From positions 143,912 to 207,911 of the forward strand of contig NZ_RCZM01000006.1 of NCBI RefSeq assembly GCF_006438965.1: DNA of 64,000 bases, given 5' to 3'. The translations under genes and the position numbers were made by a program. The notes below the pieces were generated by a model. The model was given only the letters and a program-made list of their open reading frames with translations, was not told the origin of the DNA and ran no database searches. This stretch comes from Pedococcus bigeumensis. GTDB lineage: Bacteria; Actinomycetota; Actinomycetes; Actinomycetales; Dermatophilaceae. Positions 8,476-17,704 of this stretch are shown here, one piece after another (positions within the stretch are counted from its first letter, which is position 1; every line of letters starts with the position of its first letter).

Positions 8476-9171
8476 CTAGGGCTGGCGGCGGGACAGCGAC
8501 CAGGCGGCCGCGTCGTCGAGCGAACCCGGCGCCACCCGGCTGAAGACGAGTCGGTCGTGCAGCCGGTTGCGCCGACCACCCCAGAACTCGACCTCGTCGC
8601 AGACCACCCGGTAGCCGCCCCAGAAGTCGGGGACGGGCACGTCGTCCGCGTTCCCGCGGTCGGGGAACTGCGCGGCATACCTCGCGTAGGCCTCCTCGAG
8701 GCCGGCGCGGCCCTCGATCGGCTGGGACTGTCGCGAGGCCCAGGCCGAGATGCGCGACGCCCACGGTCGTGACCCGAAGTAGCCCGCCACCTCCTCGCGG
8801 GACAGCTCCTCCGCTGTTCCCCGGAAGCGGATCGCGCGGAACATCGCCGGCCAGGTCAGCGCGGCCGCGATCCCACCCGTCGCAGCGATCTCGATCCCCT
8901 TGGTCGACTCGGTGCCGGTGACGAAGCCGGGCCCCCGCTCGTCGAAGAACCGCATCAGCACGGTGCGCACGTTCGGCCGGCCCGCCGCGTCGACCGTGGC
9001 GACCGAGAGGGCGAACGGCTCGGGGACGTCGGCCTGCGCCTGCGAGCGCTCGACGGCCTCGTCGACCCAGCGCCTGGCCTGCTGCCAGGGGGTGGCGGCG
9101 ACCTCGGCCTCCGAGATCCCCTCGCCGGTGTAGTCAAGGTGCAAAGTGTCACTGCGCTGCATGTCGCTCAT
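8476..9171 (-). CDS. pdxH: Pyridoxamine 5'-phosphate oxidase
   Basis: This FMN-dependent enzyme (231 aa) oxidises pyridoxamine or pyridoxine 5'-phosphate to pyridoxal 5'-phosphate, completing vitamin B6 supply. The family is recognisable from PFALSVATVDAAGRPNVRTVLMR, SRISAWASRQSQPI, the FWGGYRV segment and the closing EFWGGRRNRLHDR with the conserved Arg-x-His. I chose the ATG at 9171; a second ATG three codons later (9162) cannot be excluded and neither has a strong ribosome site. It is transcribed divergently from the small basic protein at 9219, only 47 bp away, so the promoters overlap. Confidence 0.93.
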   Translation of the reverse strand: MSDMQRSDTLHLDYTGEGISEAEVAATPWQQARRWVDEAVERSQAQADVPEPFALSVATVDAAGRPNVRTVLMRFFDERGPGFVTGTESTKGIEIAATGGIAAALTWPAMFRAIRFRGTAEELSREEVAGYFGSRPWASRISAWASRQSQPIEGRAGLEEAYARYAAQFPDRGNADDVPVPDFWGGYRVVCDEVEFWGGRRNRLHDRLVFSRVAPGSLDDAAAWSLSRRQP

Positions 9172-9218
9172 GGAGTCGAGATTAGGGTGAAGGCCGGACC
9201 AGTCGTCAGGGAGGCAGC

Positions 9219-9629
9219 ATGCCCAGCAAAGGCAAGGCCGTCGGCAGCCTCGTGAAGTGGGGCGTGAAGTACGGGGTGAAGTACGGCCCCCACGTGGTCG
9301 TGCTGGCCCAGCAGGCCAAGGAACCGGCGATGAAGGCGGCCCAGACGGCGCTGGACCGGCAGAAGGCGCGGCGCCGTGCCATCGAGCACGCAGCGACGGT
9401 GCGCGAGGGCACCGTGCTGAAGACCTTCGACCCGCGCGCCGACCACAGCGAACCGGTCTGGGTGGTCTTCTCCGCCGACGACCCCATCGCCGCACACCCC
9501 ACGTCGACCACTCCCCTGGCCGAGCTGATCGCCAACAGCGACCTCGCCACCCGGGTCCGCCCGGCCGACCTCCCGACCCCCGCGGACCGGATCAAGCAGC
9601 TGCCCCGCAAGGCAAGGCGCGCGCGATGA
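9219..9629 (+). CDS. Hypothetical small basic protein
   Basis: This is a 136-aa protein I do not recognise by function. The first 70 residues are strongly basic (many Lys/Arg, segment KWGVKYGVKYGPHVVV), suggesting nucleic-acid or membrane-surface contact. The second part is acidic and contains VWVVFSADDPIAAHP. The N terminus includes a Gly/Lys/Tyr repeat of the kind GVKYGVKYG. It overlaps the DUF2236 gene by 4 nt (ATGA), so the two are co-translated and probably functionally linked. Confidence 0.7.
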   Translation: MPSKGKAVGSLVKWGVKYGVKYGPHVVVLAQQAKEPAMKAAQTALDRQKARRRAIEHAATVREGTVLKTFDPRADHSEPVWVVFSADDPIAAHPTSTTPLAELIANSDLATRVRPADLPTPADRIKQLPRKARRAR

Positions 9630-10537
9630 CCCTCCTGGCGCCGGTCACCGACGGGGCCCGGCGCCAGCTTGCCCACGCCCTGCGCTCACGGGTCGCCGGC
9701 AGCGACGCCCGGGTCAAGGCGGAACGCATCTGGGGCGCCGAGGGTCCGCGCTGGTTCACCCCGGAGGACCCGATCTGGCGGGTGCATGCCGACGCGGCGA
9801 TGTTCCCGGGCGGCATCCGTGCGCTCCTGCTCCAGTCGTTGCACCCGCTTGCGATGGCCGGGGTTGCGGGGCACTCGGGCTACAAAGGCGACCCGTGGGG
9901 TCGGCTGCAGAGGACCAGCGAGTTCCTCGCCACGACGACGTTCGGCACCATCGACCACGCTCAGGAGCAGATCGCGCGAGTGCGCTCGATCCACGACCGG
10001 GTGCGCGGCAAGGCCGCCGACGGTCGGCCCTACTCCGCCGGCGACCCGCACCTGCTGAAGTGGGTGCACGTCACCGAGGCGGACAGCTTCCTGACCGCCT
10101 TCCAGCGCTATGCCGTCCAGCCGCTCACTGCCGACGAGGCGGACCGCTACGTCGAACAGGGTGGCATCGTCGCGAGCGCGCTCGGCGTGGTCGACCCGCC
10201 GACCACAGTCACCGGGCTGCGCGAGTGCATCGGCAGCTACCGGCCCGAGCTCGAGTCCACCGCCGCGGCCCGCGAGGCCGCACGGTTCCTGCTCGTCCAC
10301 CCGCCGCTGCCGCTGGCCGCCCGACCCGGGTATGCCGCGTTGGCAGCAGGCGCCGTCTCGATGCTCCCGCGGTGGGCCAGGATGCCGTTGCGGCTGCCGT
10401 GGCTGCCGGTCACCGAACGGTTCGTCGGGGGTCCGATCGGCGGGATCGCCACCGGGGCGGTCCGGTGGGCGATGTCCGACGCGACCGACGAACGCCGCCG
10501 GGCAGCGCTGCAGCGGGGGGACTCCAGCGGCGTCTGA
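9626..10537 (+). CDS. Oxygenase MpaB / DUF2236 family protein
   Basis: This 303-aa protein belongs to the DUF2236 (MpaB / latex-clearing-protein-like) family of putative b-type heme oxygenases. Family hallmarks are the N-terminal WRVHADAAMFPGGIRALLLQSLHPLAMAGV region, HSGYKGDPWGRLQRT, and the TTTFGT...ARVRSIHDRVRG block, whose conserved Arg/His residues bind heme in the rubber-cleaving Lcp enzymes. Substrates are unknown for most actinobacterial members. No signal peptide is visible, so it is probably cytoplasmic. It is translationally coupled to the basic protein upstream. Confidence 0.82.
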   Translation: MTLLAPVTDGARRQLAHALRSRVAGSDARVKAERIWGAEGPRWFTPEDPIWRVHADAAMFPGGIRALLLQSLHPLAMAGVAGHSGYKGDPWGRLQRTSEFLATTTFGTIDHAQEQIARVRSIHDRVRGKAADGRPYSAGDPHLLKWVHVTEADSFLTAFQRYAVQPLTADEADRYVEQGGIVASALGVVDPPTTVTGLRECIGSYRPELESTAAAREAARFLLVHPPLPLAARPGYAALAAGAVSMLPRWARMPLRLPWLPVTERFVGGPIGGIATGAVRWAMSDATDERRRAALQRGDSSGV

Positions 10538-10554
10538 CGTCGCCGCGGAGGACC

Positions 10555-10625
10555 GACGTGCAGTAGTGCCCCGCGAGCCGGGTGTGCGTGCTGACCGCCC
10601 CCGTGATCGGCCTGCACTGCACGTC
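10555..10625. repeat. 71-bp element with 10-bp terminal inverted repeats
   Basis: GACGTGCAGT (10555-10564) is mirrored exactly by ACTGCACGTC (10616-10625) around 51 bp of GC-rich spacer. It fills the convergent gap between the DUF2236 gene and the MFS gene. It could be a long-loop terminator or a non-autonomous palindromic repeat; no similar copy was seen elsewhere in the window. Confidence 0.45.
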
Positions 10626-10685
10626 GCAGCGCCGTCCCTCTGCCCTCGCGTCGACGGCCGCGCGCGTGAGTGACGGGGGCAGGCG

Positions 10686-11984
10686 CTAGGGCACCGGATG
10701 CCGGGCGTCGTAGCGCACGAACCCTGGCTGCAACCGACCGAGAACGACGATCGCGACGACGCAGGCGAAACCACCCACGACCGCGGTGAGGGCCTCGCCG
10801 ATCCCGCTCGCGAGGAAGCCGCCCGCCATCTCGCCCAGCCTCGGTCCACCCGCCACGACGACGATGAAGACCCCCTGCAACCGGCCGCGCAGGTGGTCCG
10901 GTGTCGCCGCCTGCAGGATCGTCGTGCGGAACACCGCGCTCACCGAGTCCGAGGCCCCGGCGACCGCCATCGCGACCAGGCCGAGCCAGAGCGCCGCGCC
11001 CTTCGACAGCACCCCACCGGCCGCCAGCATCGCCGCACCGAATCCTGCGATCGCGAAGCCCCAGCCCACGATGGACACGAGGATCGCCAGGCCCTGACGG
11101 CGCACCTGCCCGAGCCGCCCGGAGAAGAACATCGCCAGGATCCCGCCGGTCGCCGCAGCCGCTGACAGCGCACCGACGGTCTTCGCGCCGCCGCCGAAGA
11201 TGACGGCGCCGGCGGCGGGGAAGAGCACCCTCGGCTGGGCCAGCAGCATCGCGCAGATGTCGGCGACAAAGGTCATCCGCACGTTGGGTCGCGTTGCCAG
11301 GAAAGCGAATCCGTCGAGCACCGACCGAAGCCCCGGCCGGGTCGGGGCGGCACCCTCCTCGGGCTCGGGCGGGAGCGGCTGCAGCCTCGCCAGTCCCCAG
11401 AGGGCAGCCGTGGTGATGACCGCATCGGTCGTGTAGGCCGCCTTGAAGCCGCCCCAGTCGACGAGGAAGCCGGCCATCAGCGGCCCGACGGTCATCGACG
11501 CGTTCATCGCGAAGACCGACAGCGCGTTCGCCGCCGGCAGCAGGTCGCGCGGCAGGATCCGCGGGTAGATCGACGTGCGGGCGGGGGACGACACGGCAAA
11601 GGCGCCGTTCCACAACGCCACCAACGCAAAGAGCACCCACACGTGCGTGTTGCCCAGCCAGGCCTGCAGGGCGCACAGGATGCTCGACACGAACGCGACC
11701 GACTGGGCAATGAGGCCGACCTTGCGCCGGTCGAAGTGGTCGACGAGCGTGCCTCCGTAGAGCCCCATGACCACCAGCGGCACCAGCGCACAGAAGCCGA
11801 CGATCCCCACGGCCGCAGTCGACCTGGTGATCTCGTAGACCTGCAGACCGATCGCGACGACGGCCAGCTGCGAGCCGACGTTGGAGAGGGTGAACCCGAC
11901 ATAGAGCCGCCGGTACGGCGCGTTGTCCCGCAACGGGGTCAGGTCGAGGAGCACCGGCACGAAGCGACTGTATGCCGCGTGCAC
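10686..11984 (-). CDS. MFS transporter (DHA3/EntS-like exporter)
   Basis: This is a 432-aa major facilitator with twelve predicted membrane helices. The first-loop signature reads GGTLVDHFDRRKV and the second-half counterpart TPDHLRGRLQGVF, the pattern of the EntS/DHA3 branch that exports siderophores and drugs. The substrate cannot be predicted. The annotated start is a GTG at 11984 just inside the hairpin region; a GTG ten codons later (before PVLLDLTPL) would also leave a complete transporter. A perfect 22-bp-arm palindrome lies only 3 bp upstream, between this gene and the divergent NYN gene. Confidence 0.85.
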   Translation of the reverse strand: MHAAYSRFVPVLLDLTPLRDNAPYRRLYVGFTLSNVGSQLAVVAIGLQVYEITRSTAAVGIVGFCALVPLVVMGLYGGTLVDHFDRRKVGLIAQSVAFVSSILCALQAWLGNTHVWVLFALVALWNGAFAVSSPARTSIYPRILPRDLLPAANALSVFAMNASMTVGPLMAGFLVDWGGFKAAYTTDAVITTAALWGLARLQPLPPEPEEGAAPTRPGLRSVLDGFAFLATRPNVRMTFVADICAMLLAQPRVLFPAAGAVIFGGGAKTVGALSAAAATGGILAMFFSGRLGQVRRQGLAILVSIVGWGFAIAGFGAAMLAAGGVLSKGAALWLGLVAMAVAGASDSVSAVFRTTILQAATPDHLRGRLQGVFIVVVAGGPRLGEMAGGFLASGIGEALTAVVGGFACVVAIVVLGRLQPGFVRYDARHPVP

Positions 11985-11987
11985 CGT

Positions 11988-12039
11988 GAGTCTTTGAAGG
12001 ATCCGCCACGTGGGAGGGTGGCGGATCCTTCAAAGACTC
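11988..12039. repeat. Perfect 22-bp-arm palindrome in a divergent promoter region
   Basis: The 22 bases at 11988-12009 are the exact reverse complement of 12018-12039, with an 8-base loop. The arm contains a GGATCC core. It lies between two divergent starts (11984 and 12090), so it is not a simple 3' terminator; it may be an operator, an attenuator hairpin or a palindromic repeat element. Confidence 0.85.
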
Positions 12040-12089
12040 GGCGCGCAGGGGGCCGGGTCGCGGGGGCGAGGTGCCGTAGCGTCGCGTGC

Positions 12090-12998
12090 ATGGACCCCCG
12101 CGCCCGGATCGCCTTGCTCATCGACGCCGACAACTCCTCGGCGAAGAAGATCGACCTGATCCTCAACGAGCTCAGCGCCTACGGCGAGACCAGCATCCGT
12201 CGCGCCTACGGCAACTGGACCAAGGCGGGACTCAAGCCCTGGGCCGACGTGCTGCATGCGCGAGCCATCCGGCCCGTCCAGCAGTTCGACTACAGCCGTG
12301 GCAAGAACGCCAGCGACATGGCGATGGTGGTCGACGCGATGGCACTGCTCTACAACGACGACCCGGACGCGTTCGGGATCGTCTCCTCCGACGCGGACTT
12401 CACCCCGCTCGTGATGCACCTCCGGGAGAAGGGCGCGGCGGTGTACGGCTTCGGCGAGCGCAAGACCCCCGAGCCGTTCCGATCGGCCTGTACCCGCTTC
12501 CTGTTCCTCGACCATCTGGCCGAGCCCGATGAGGTCAGGCTCGACGACACGATGGCACCAGCGGCCGCATCGTCCGGAGCCCAGACGACAGACCTCCAGG
12601 CTGGAGAGGCCCCGGCTGCCGAGTCCGGCAGCAACGCGTCGAGGCAGGCCGGGACGAAAAAGACCGCGGCGAAGAAGGCCGCCGGTGCGGCGAAGAAGTC
12701 AGAGGCGGCGGCGCCCAAGACAGACGGGCCGCCAGCGCGCAAGACCACGACCGAGCTCCGCCAGGACGGGGGCCTGGTGCGGCTGCTGCGCAACGCCGTC
12801 TCCCGGGCCGCTGACGACGACGGCTGGGCCAGCGTGGGAGCGGTCGGCAACAGCATCTCGAACCAGTCGTCCTTCGACTCGCGCAACCACGGGTACGCCT
12901 CCCTGAGCAAGCTGCTCAAGGCCACCGAGCTGTTCGAGGTCCGCACCATCGGCAATGCCATGTCCGTGCGCGACAAGCGCCAGGACCGCAAGGCGTAG
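12090..12998 (+). CDS. NYN-domain ribonuclease with C-terminal LOTUS/OST-HTH domain
   Basis: This 302-aa protein combines an N-terminal NYN (PIN-like) nuclease domain with a C-terminal OST-HTH/LOTUS RNA-binding domain. The NYN core is clear: ALLIDADN (first acidic residue), KNASDMAMVVDAM, FGIVSSDADFTPLV with catalytic Asp residues, then GFGERKTPEPFRSAC. A low-complexity linker of Ala/Lys repeats (KKTAAKKAAGAAKK) spans residues 185-220. The last 80 residues (LVRLLRNAVSRA...GNSISNQ...YASLSKLLKATELFEV) match the LOTUS fold. Such proteins are thought to cut or survey RNA; the targets are unknown here. The ATG at 12090 begins exactly at the domain. Confidence 0.85.
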   Translation: MDPRARIALLIDADNSSAKKIDLILNELSAYGETSIRRAYGNWTKAGLKPWADVLHARAIRPVQQFDYSRGKNASDMAMVVDAMALLYNDDPDAFGIVSSDADFTPLVMHLREKGAAVYGFGERKTPEPFRSACTRFLFLDHLAEPDEVRLDDTMAPAAASSGAQTTDLQAGEAPAAESGSNASRQAGTKKTAAKKAAGAAKKSEAAAPKTDGPPARKTTTELRQDGGLVRLLRNAVSRAADDDGWASVGAVGNSISNQSSFDSRNHGYASLSKLLKATELFEVRTIGNAMSVRDKRQDRKA

Positions 12999-13003
12999 CC
13001 CGC

Positions 13004-13045
13004 CGAGCTAGCCCGACGAGCTAGTCCGCGAGCTAGTCGGCGAGC
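13004..13045. repeat. 12-13 bp tandem repeat with CTAG at a convergent junction
   Basis: Four near copies starting CGAGCT at 13004, 13017, 13029 and 13041 link the NYN stop (12998) to the pentapeptide-gene stop (13033) and extend into the latter's last codons. The first three contain the palindrome CTAG, which is a TAG stop on either strand. Confidence 0.75.
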
Positions 13046-13632
13046 TTGATGCCCAGCTCGGCGGCCAGGGCCGGCCCGAGGTCGATCAGCTGCAGCGCGG
13101 AGATGGTCGCCCCGCGCAGGCCCGCGACCCCTCGCGGTCCGGCCACGTCGGCGCCGGTCAGGTCGACGTCCTTGAAGCTTCCCTTGGTGAAGTCCGGCGA
13201 CACCAGCCGGCTGCCCTCGAACGAGACCCGCGTCAGCTTGGCCTCGGCGAAGTCGATCTCCACGAGCTGGCAGTCGATGAACTCGACATCGAGCAGGGTG
13301 GCCCCGCGCAGGTTGAGGAACTCGATCTTGCAGCCCTCGAAGCGCACCCGCGACAGCTCCGACCCGTACATCGCCACGGCCCCGAGCCGCGCCCCCTGGA
13401 CCAGGCAGTCGCTCCACGACGACTCGGCGAGGTCGAGGCCTGCTCCGTGCACGGCATACAGGCTGGTCTCGGAGAACCGCGTCCGCGGGGCGCGCAGCTC
13501 GCTGAGGTCGCACCGCTGGAAGGTGCACTCGAGGAACCGTGAGCCGCCGGCGGAGGACCCGCTGAGGTCGTCGCTGAAGGCCTCGCCGTCGTAGTCCGTC
13601 TCAGGTTTGAGCATCGGCCAATAGTGGCCCAT
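13033..13632 (-). CDS. Pentapeptide-repeat protein
   Basis: This 199-aa protein consists almost wholly of pentapeptide repeats of the A(D/N)LxX type: for example CDLSELRAPRTRFSETSL and the run FIDCQLVEIDFAEAKLTRVSF. Such repeats fold into a right-handed quadrilateral beta-helix; some members mimic DNA and protect gyrase (Qnr/MfpA), but many have no known role. Its repeats look most like the uncharacterised chromosomal type. The start is uncertain: ATG at 13632 (used) or 13614 six codons later. The stop lies inside the CTAG tandem repeat. It is divergent from the citrate synthase gene. Confidence 0.82.
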   Translation of the reverse strand: MGHYWPMLKPETDYDGEAFSDDLSGSSAGGSRFLECTFQRCDLSELRAPRTRFSETSLYAVHGAGLDLAESSWSDCLVQGARLGAVAMYGSELSRVRFEGCKIEFLNLRGATLLDVEFIDCQLVEIDFAEAKLTRVSFEGSRLVSPDFTKGSFKDVDLTGADVAGPRGVAGLRGATISALQLIDLGPALAAELGIKLAD

Positions 13633-13721
13633 CCCCCCGACAGTGCAGAATGAACCAGCCAGTAGGTATCCGGGTGCCCCACACGGTTGCCCCACCTCCA
13701 CCCCATGCCGAGAGGACACCG

Positions 13722-14819
13722 ATGTCCGACAGCGACTTCAAGCCCGGACTCGAGGGCGTCATCGCCTTCGAGTCAGAGATCGCCGAACCTGACAAGGAAG
13801 GCGGCGCGCTGCGCTACCGCGGCGTCGACCTCAAGGACCTGGTCGGCAGGGTCAGCTTCGGGCAGGTCTGGGGCCTGCTCGTCGACAACGAGTTCGACCC
13901 GGGCCTGCCGCCCGCCGAGCCGTTCCCGCTGCCCGTGCACTCCGGCGACATCCGGGTCGACGTGCAGTCGGCTCTGGCCCAGCTCGCGCCCCTGTGGGGG
14001 TTCAAGCCGCTGCTCGACATCGACGCCGAGCAGGCCCGCGACGACCTGGCCCGCGCCTCCGTCATGGCGCTGTCCTTCATCGCGCAGTCCGCCCACGGCC
14101 AGGGGTCGCCGATGGTGCCGCAGCGGCTCGTGGACGAGGGCCGCACCATCGTCGACCGGTTCATGATCCGCTGGCGCGGCGAGCCCGACCCCAAGCACGT
14201 CGAGGCCATCGACGCCTACTTCATCTCCGCGGCCGAGCACGGCATGAACGCCTCGACGTTCACCGCCCGCGTGATCGCCTCGACCGGGGCCGACGTCGCC
14301 GCGTGCCTGTCGGGCGCGATCGGTGCGCTGTCCGGTCCCCTGCACGGCGGCGCCCCGTCCCGCGCCCAGCACATGATCGAGGGCGTGGAGCGCAGCGGTG
14401 ACGCCCGCGCCTACGTCAAGGGTGTGCTCGACCGTCACGAGCGGCTGATGGGCTTCGGCCACCGCGTCTACCGCGCCTACGACCCCCGCGCTGCCGTGCT
14501 GCGCGACACCTGCGAGCGCCTGGGAGCCCCGCGGTTCAAGGTGGCCCTCGAGCTGGAGCAGGCCGCCCTGGCCGAGCTGCGCGAGCGCCAGCCGGACCGC
14601 GTGCTGGAGACCAACGTCGACTACTGGGCCGCCGTGCTGCTCGACTTCGCCGAGGTCCCCGGCGCGATGATGACCCCGCTGTTCGCCGCGGCGCGTACCG
14701 CGGGCTGGTCGGCGCACGTGCTCGAGCAGAAGAAGACCGGGCGCCTGATCCGCCCCAGCTCGCGCTACATCGGCGAGGCCCCCCGCGGGCTGGAGTCCGT
14801 CACCGGCTACCGCGCCTGA
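13722..14819 (+). CDS. Citrate synthase 2 (CitA-like)
   Basis: This type I citrate synthase-family enzyme (365 aa) condenses oxaloacetate and acetyl-CoA. The catalytic residues are present: His in GALSGPLHGGAPS, His in LMGFGHRVYRAYDPRA and Asp in ETNVDYWAAVLLD. The length suits the shorter CitA / citrate synthase 2 form that many actinobacteria carry beside GltA, so it may be a secondary citrate or methylcitrate synthase. The ATG at 13722 has a good GAGAGGA ribosome site; an in-frame start at 13650 would add a Pro-rich tail and is disfavoured. A strong hairpin follows the stop. Confidence 0.9.
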   Translation: MSDSDFKPGLEGVIAFESEIAEPDKEGGALRYRGVDLKDLVGRVSFGQVWGLLVDNEFDPGLPPAEPFPLPVHSGDIRVDVQSALAQLAPLWGFKPLLDIDAEQARDDLARASVMALSFIAQSAHGQGSPMVPQRLVDEGRTIVDRFMIRWRGEPDPKHVEAIDAYFISAAEHGMNASTFTARVIASTGADVAACLSGAIGALSGPLHGGAPSRAQHMIEGVERSGDARAYVKGVLDRHERLMGFGHRVYRAYDPRAAVLRDTCERLGAPRFKVALELEQAALAELRERQPDRVLETNVDYWAAVLLDFAEVPGAMMTPLFAAARTAGWSAHVLEQKKTGRLIRPSSRYIGEAPRGLESVTGYRA

Positions 14820-14837
14820 GCCTCACCCCGAGCGATC

Positions 14838-14874
14838 GGTATGCCGCGTGGCCGGGTTGGCCGCGCGGCATACC
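14838..14874. terminator. Hairpin terminator after citrate synthase
   Basis: GGTATGCCGCG (14838-14848) pairs exactly with CGCGGCATACC (14864-14874), with a further GGCC/GGCC pairing inside the loop. Both arms contain the over-represented GTATGCC motif. Confidence 0.8.
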
Positions 14875-14949
14875 CCTCCTGCTGGCTGACGTGATCGGCA
14901 TGCTCGTCCGGGTGGTGGACCTCACGTCCCACGCCTCGGGACAGGGTGA

Positions 14950-16086
<1,137 letters not shown>

Positions 16087-16213
16087 TTCACGCACGTCAG
16101 GACCACACCGGCGCGTAACCTCGGCGCAAGCAACTCGTTGAACCTCCTGTAACCAGGGGTGGGACACCACGTGGGAAACCACGAGGTGAGACAACGAAGT
16201 CGAGGAGCCGGAC

Positions 16214-17428
16214 ATGACACGCACGATGCGACTGCCGTGGCGCAAGATCGCGGGCGCCCTGCCTGCCCTTGCCCTCATCGGCGGCGGTGCGGCCCTGGCA
16301 ACCACGGGCGGCAGCCCCGCGACCGACGTCGTCGCGGAGGCCACCCCCCTCGTCACCGTGCCCAGCGCCCCCCTGGAGTACCAGGAGGCGCAGGCGATCC
16401 CGCCGCTCCCCGCACCGCCTGAGGCGCTGCCCACCCCGGAGTACCAGCCCGCTGGCCTGCCCTCCTCGATGAGCGCCAACGGCATCCCGGCAGCAGCCCT
16501 CGACGCCTACCGTCGGGCAGCCACGATCGTCGACGCCGCCGACACCGAGTGCAAGATCGACTGGGCCTTGATCGCCGGCATCGGCAAGGTCGAGTCCAAC
16601 CACGGTCGCTACGGTGGCAACGGCATCGACCGCGACGGCACCGTGCGGCCCGGCATCTACGGCATACCGCTCAACGGCAGCAACAACACGGCGGTCATCC
16701 ACGACAGCGACGGCGGCACCTACGACCGCGACCTCACCTGGGACCGCGCGGTCGGCCCGATGCAGTTCATCCCCGGCACCTGGCGGGTGGTCGGCGTCGA
16801 CGCCAACGGCGACGGTCGCAAGGACCCGCAGAACATGGCCGACGCCGCCACCGCGACCGCCGTCTACCTCTGCTCCGGCCCCGGAGACCTCAGTACCGAC
16901 TCGGGCGCCCGCTCGGCCGTGCTCCGCTACAACCACAGCGACGCCTACGCCGACCAGGTGCTGGCCCTCGCCGCCGGCTACCGCGGTGGCTACACCGTCG
17001 TCCCGGGCTCGGGGCTGTCCGACTCCCAGCGCACCGGTTCGCCCTACCTCCCCTCCGGTGAGCCGCAGACGATGGCGACCTACGACGCCGCCCAGGCGTC
17101 CCAGCCGGCAGCCAAGCCGTCCGGCGAGCCCGCCAAGGGCAGCACGTCCGCTGCGGCGAAGCCCGGCACCGCTGGCGCAGGCTCCTCGGTCCCCCAGCCT
17201 TCGTCGACCGCCGGTGGTGGCGGGGTGGCGGGCGTGGTCGGCGGCATCGTGGGCGGCCTCACCGGCAGCACCCCCACGCCGACCCCGAGCTTCACGCCCA
17301 CCCCCAGCAGCACGACGCCCCCGCCACTGCCGTTGCAGGTGCTGCCCGTCAACGGCAAGTGCCCGACCGGCTACGACCCGGTGCTCAATGCCCTGGGGAT
17401 CACGATCCTCTGCACACTGCACCACTGA
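16214..17428 (+). CDS. Secreted lytic transglycosylase
   Basis: This 404-aa exported enzyme probably cleaves the peptidoglycan glycan strand with 1,6-anhydro bond formation. A signal peptide is plain (basic MTRTMRLPWRK, then a hydrophobic stretch ending near residue 35). After a Pro-rich linker, residues 90-260 form the SLT/MltB-like domain with WALIAGIGKVESNHGRYGG (catalytic Glu in KVESNHG) and VGPMQFIPGTWR. Thr/Pro/Ser-rich linkers then lead to a short Cys-containing tail (GKCPTGYDPVLNALGITILC). It is monocistronic: a perfect rho-independent terminator follows within 50 bp. The 125-bp upstream region holds a GTCGAGGAG ribosome site and no obvious regulator site. Confidence 0.88.
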   Translation: MTRTMRLPWRKIAGALPALALIGGGAALATTGGSPATDVVAEATPLVTVPSAPLEYQEAQAIPPLPAPPEALPTPEYQPAGLPSSMSANGIPAAALDAYRRAATIVDAADTECKIDWALIAGIGKVESNHGRYGGNGIDRDGTVRPGIYGIPLNGSNNTAVIHDSDGGTYDRDLTWDRAVGPMQFIPGTWRVVGVDANGDGRKDPQNMADAATATAVYLCSGPGDLSTDSGARSAVLRYNHSDAYADQVLALAAGYRGGYTVVPGSGLSDSQRTGSPYLPSGEPQTMATYDAAQASQPAAKPSGEPAKGSTSAAAKPGTAGAGSSVPQPSSTAGGGGVAGVVGGIVGGLTGSTPTPTPSFTPTPSSTTPPPLPLQVLPVNGKCPTGYDPVLNALGITILCTLHH

Positions 17429-17474
17429 CCGAGGAGCCCGCGGCGCAGGTATGCCGGGCAGCAGCTCCCAGCGC

Positions 17475-17503
17475 AAAGCCCACCACGGTCCGTGGTGGGC
17501 TTT
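17475..17503 (+). terminator. Rho-independent terminator
   Basis: AAAGCCCACCACG (17475-17487) pairs perfectly with CGTGGTGGGCTTT (17491-17503) across a 3-base loop and ends in a T run on the plus strand. It terminates the transglycosylase gene. Confidence 0.9.
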
Positions 17504-17617
17504 CGCGTCCCATCGCCGATTGCCCACAGCCGCACTTGTTGCCGGGTGGTCGTCACCGGAGCCGCGATTCGGGCGTCCGTGACGCTCTGTGCGCAACACG
17601 TCGCCCGAGGGGACGGG

Positions 17618-17704
17618 TCAGCGGACGAAGTTGGCGATGACGGCTGCGGCGACCACGATGGCCAGCACTGCGATCGTCACGCGCCGGCGGAAGACCGGTG
17701 TCAC
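17618..17704 (-). CDS. 28-residue membrane microprotein
   Basis: A 28-codon frame starts with GTG at 17704, overlapping the MFS transporter stop by 4 nt (GTGA), and ends in TGA at 17618. It has a basic start (TPVFRRRV), one hydrophobic helix (TIAVLAIVVAAAVIA) and a short NFVR tail: a typical single-pass microprotein. The coupling to the transporter gene and the clean membrane topology make chance less likely. It could tune or stabilise the MFS transporter; no homologue is recognised. It has no ribosome site of its own, consistent with translational coupling. Confidence 0.5.
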   Translation of the reverse strand: MTPVFRRRVTIAVLAIVVAAAVIANFVR

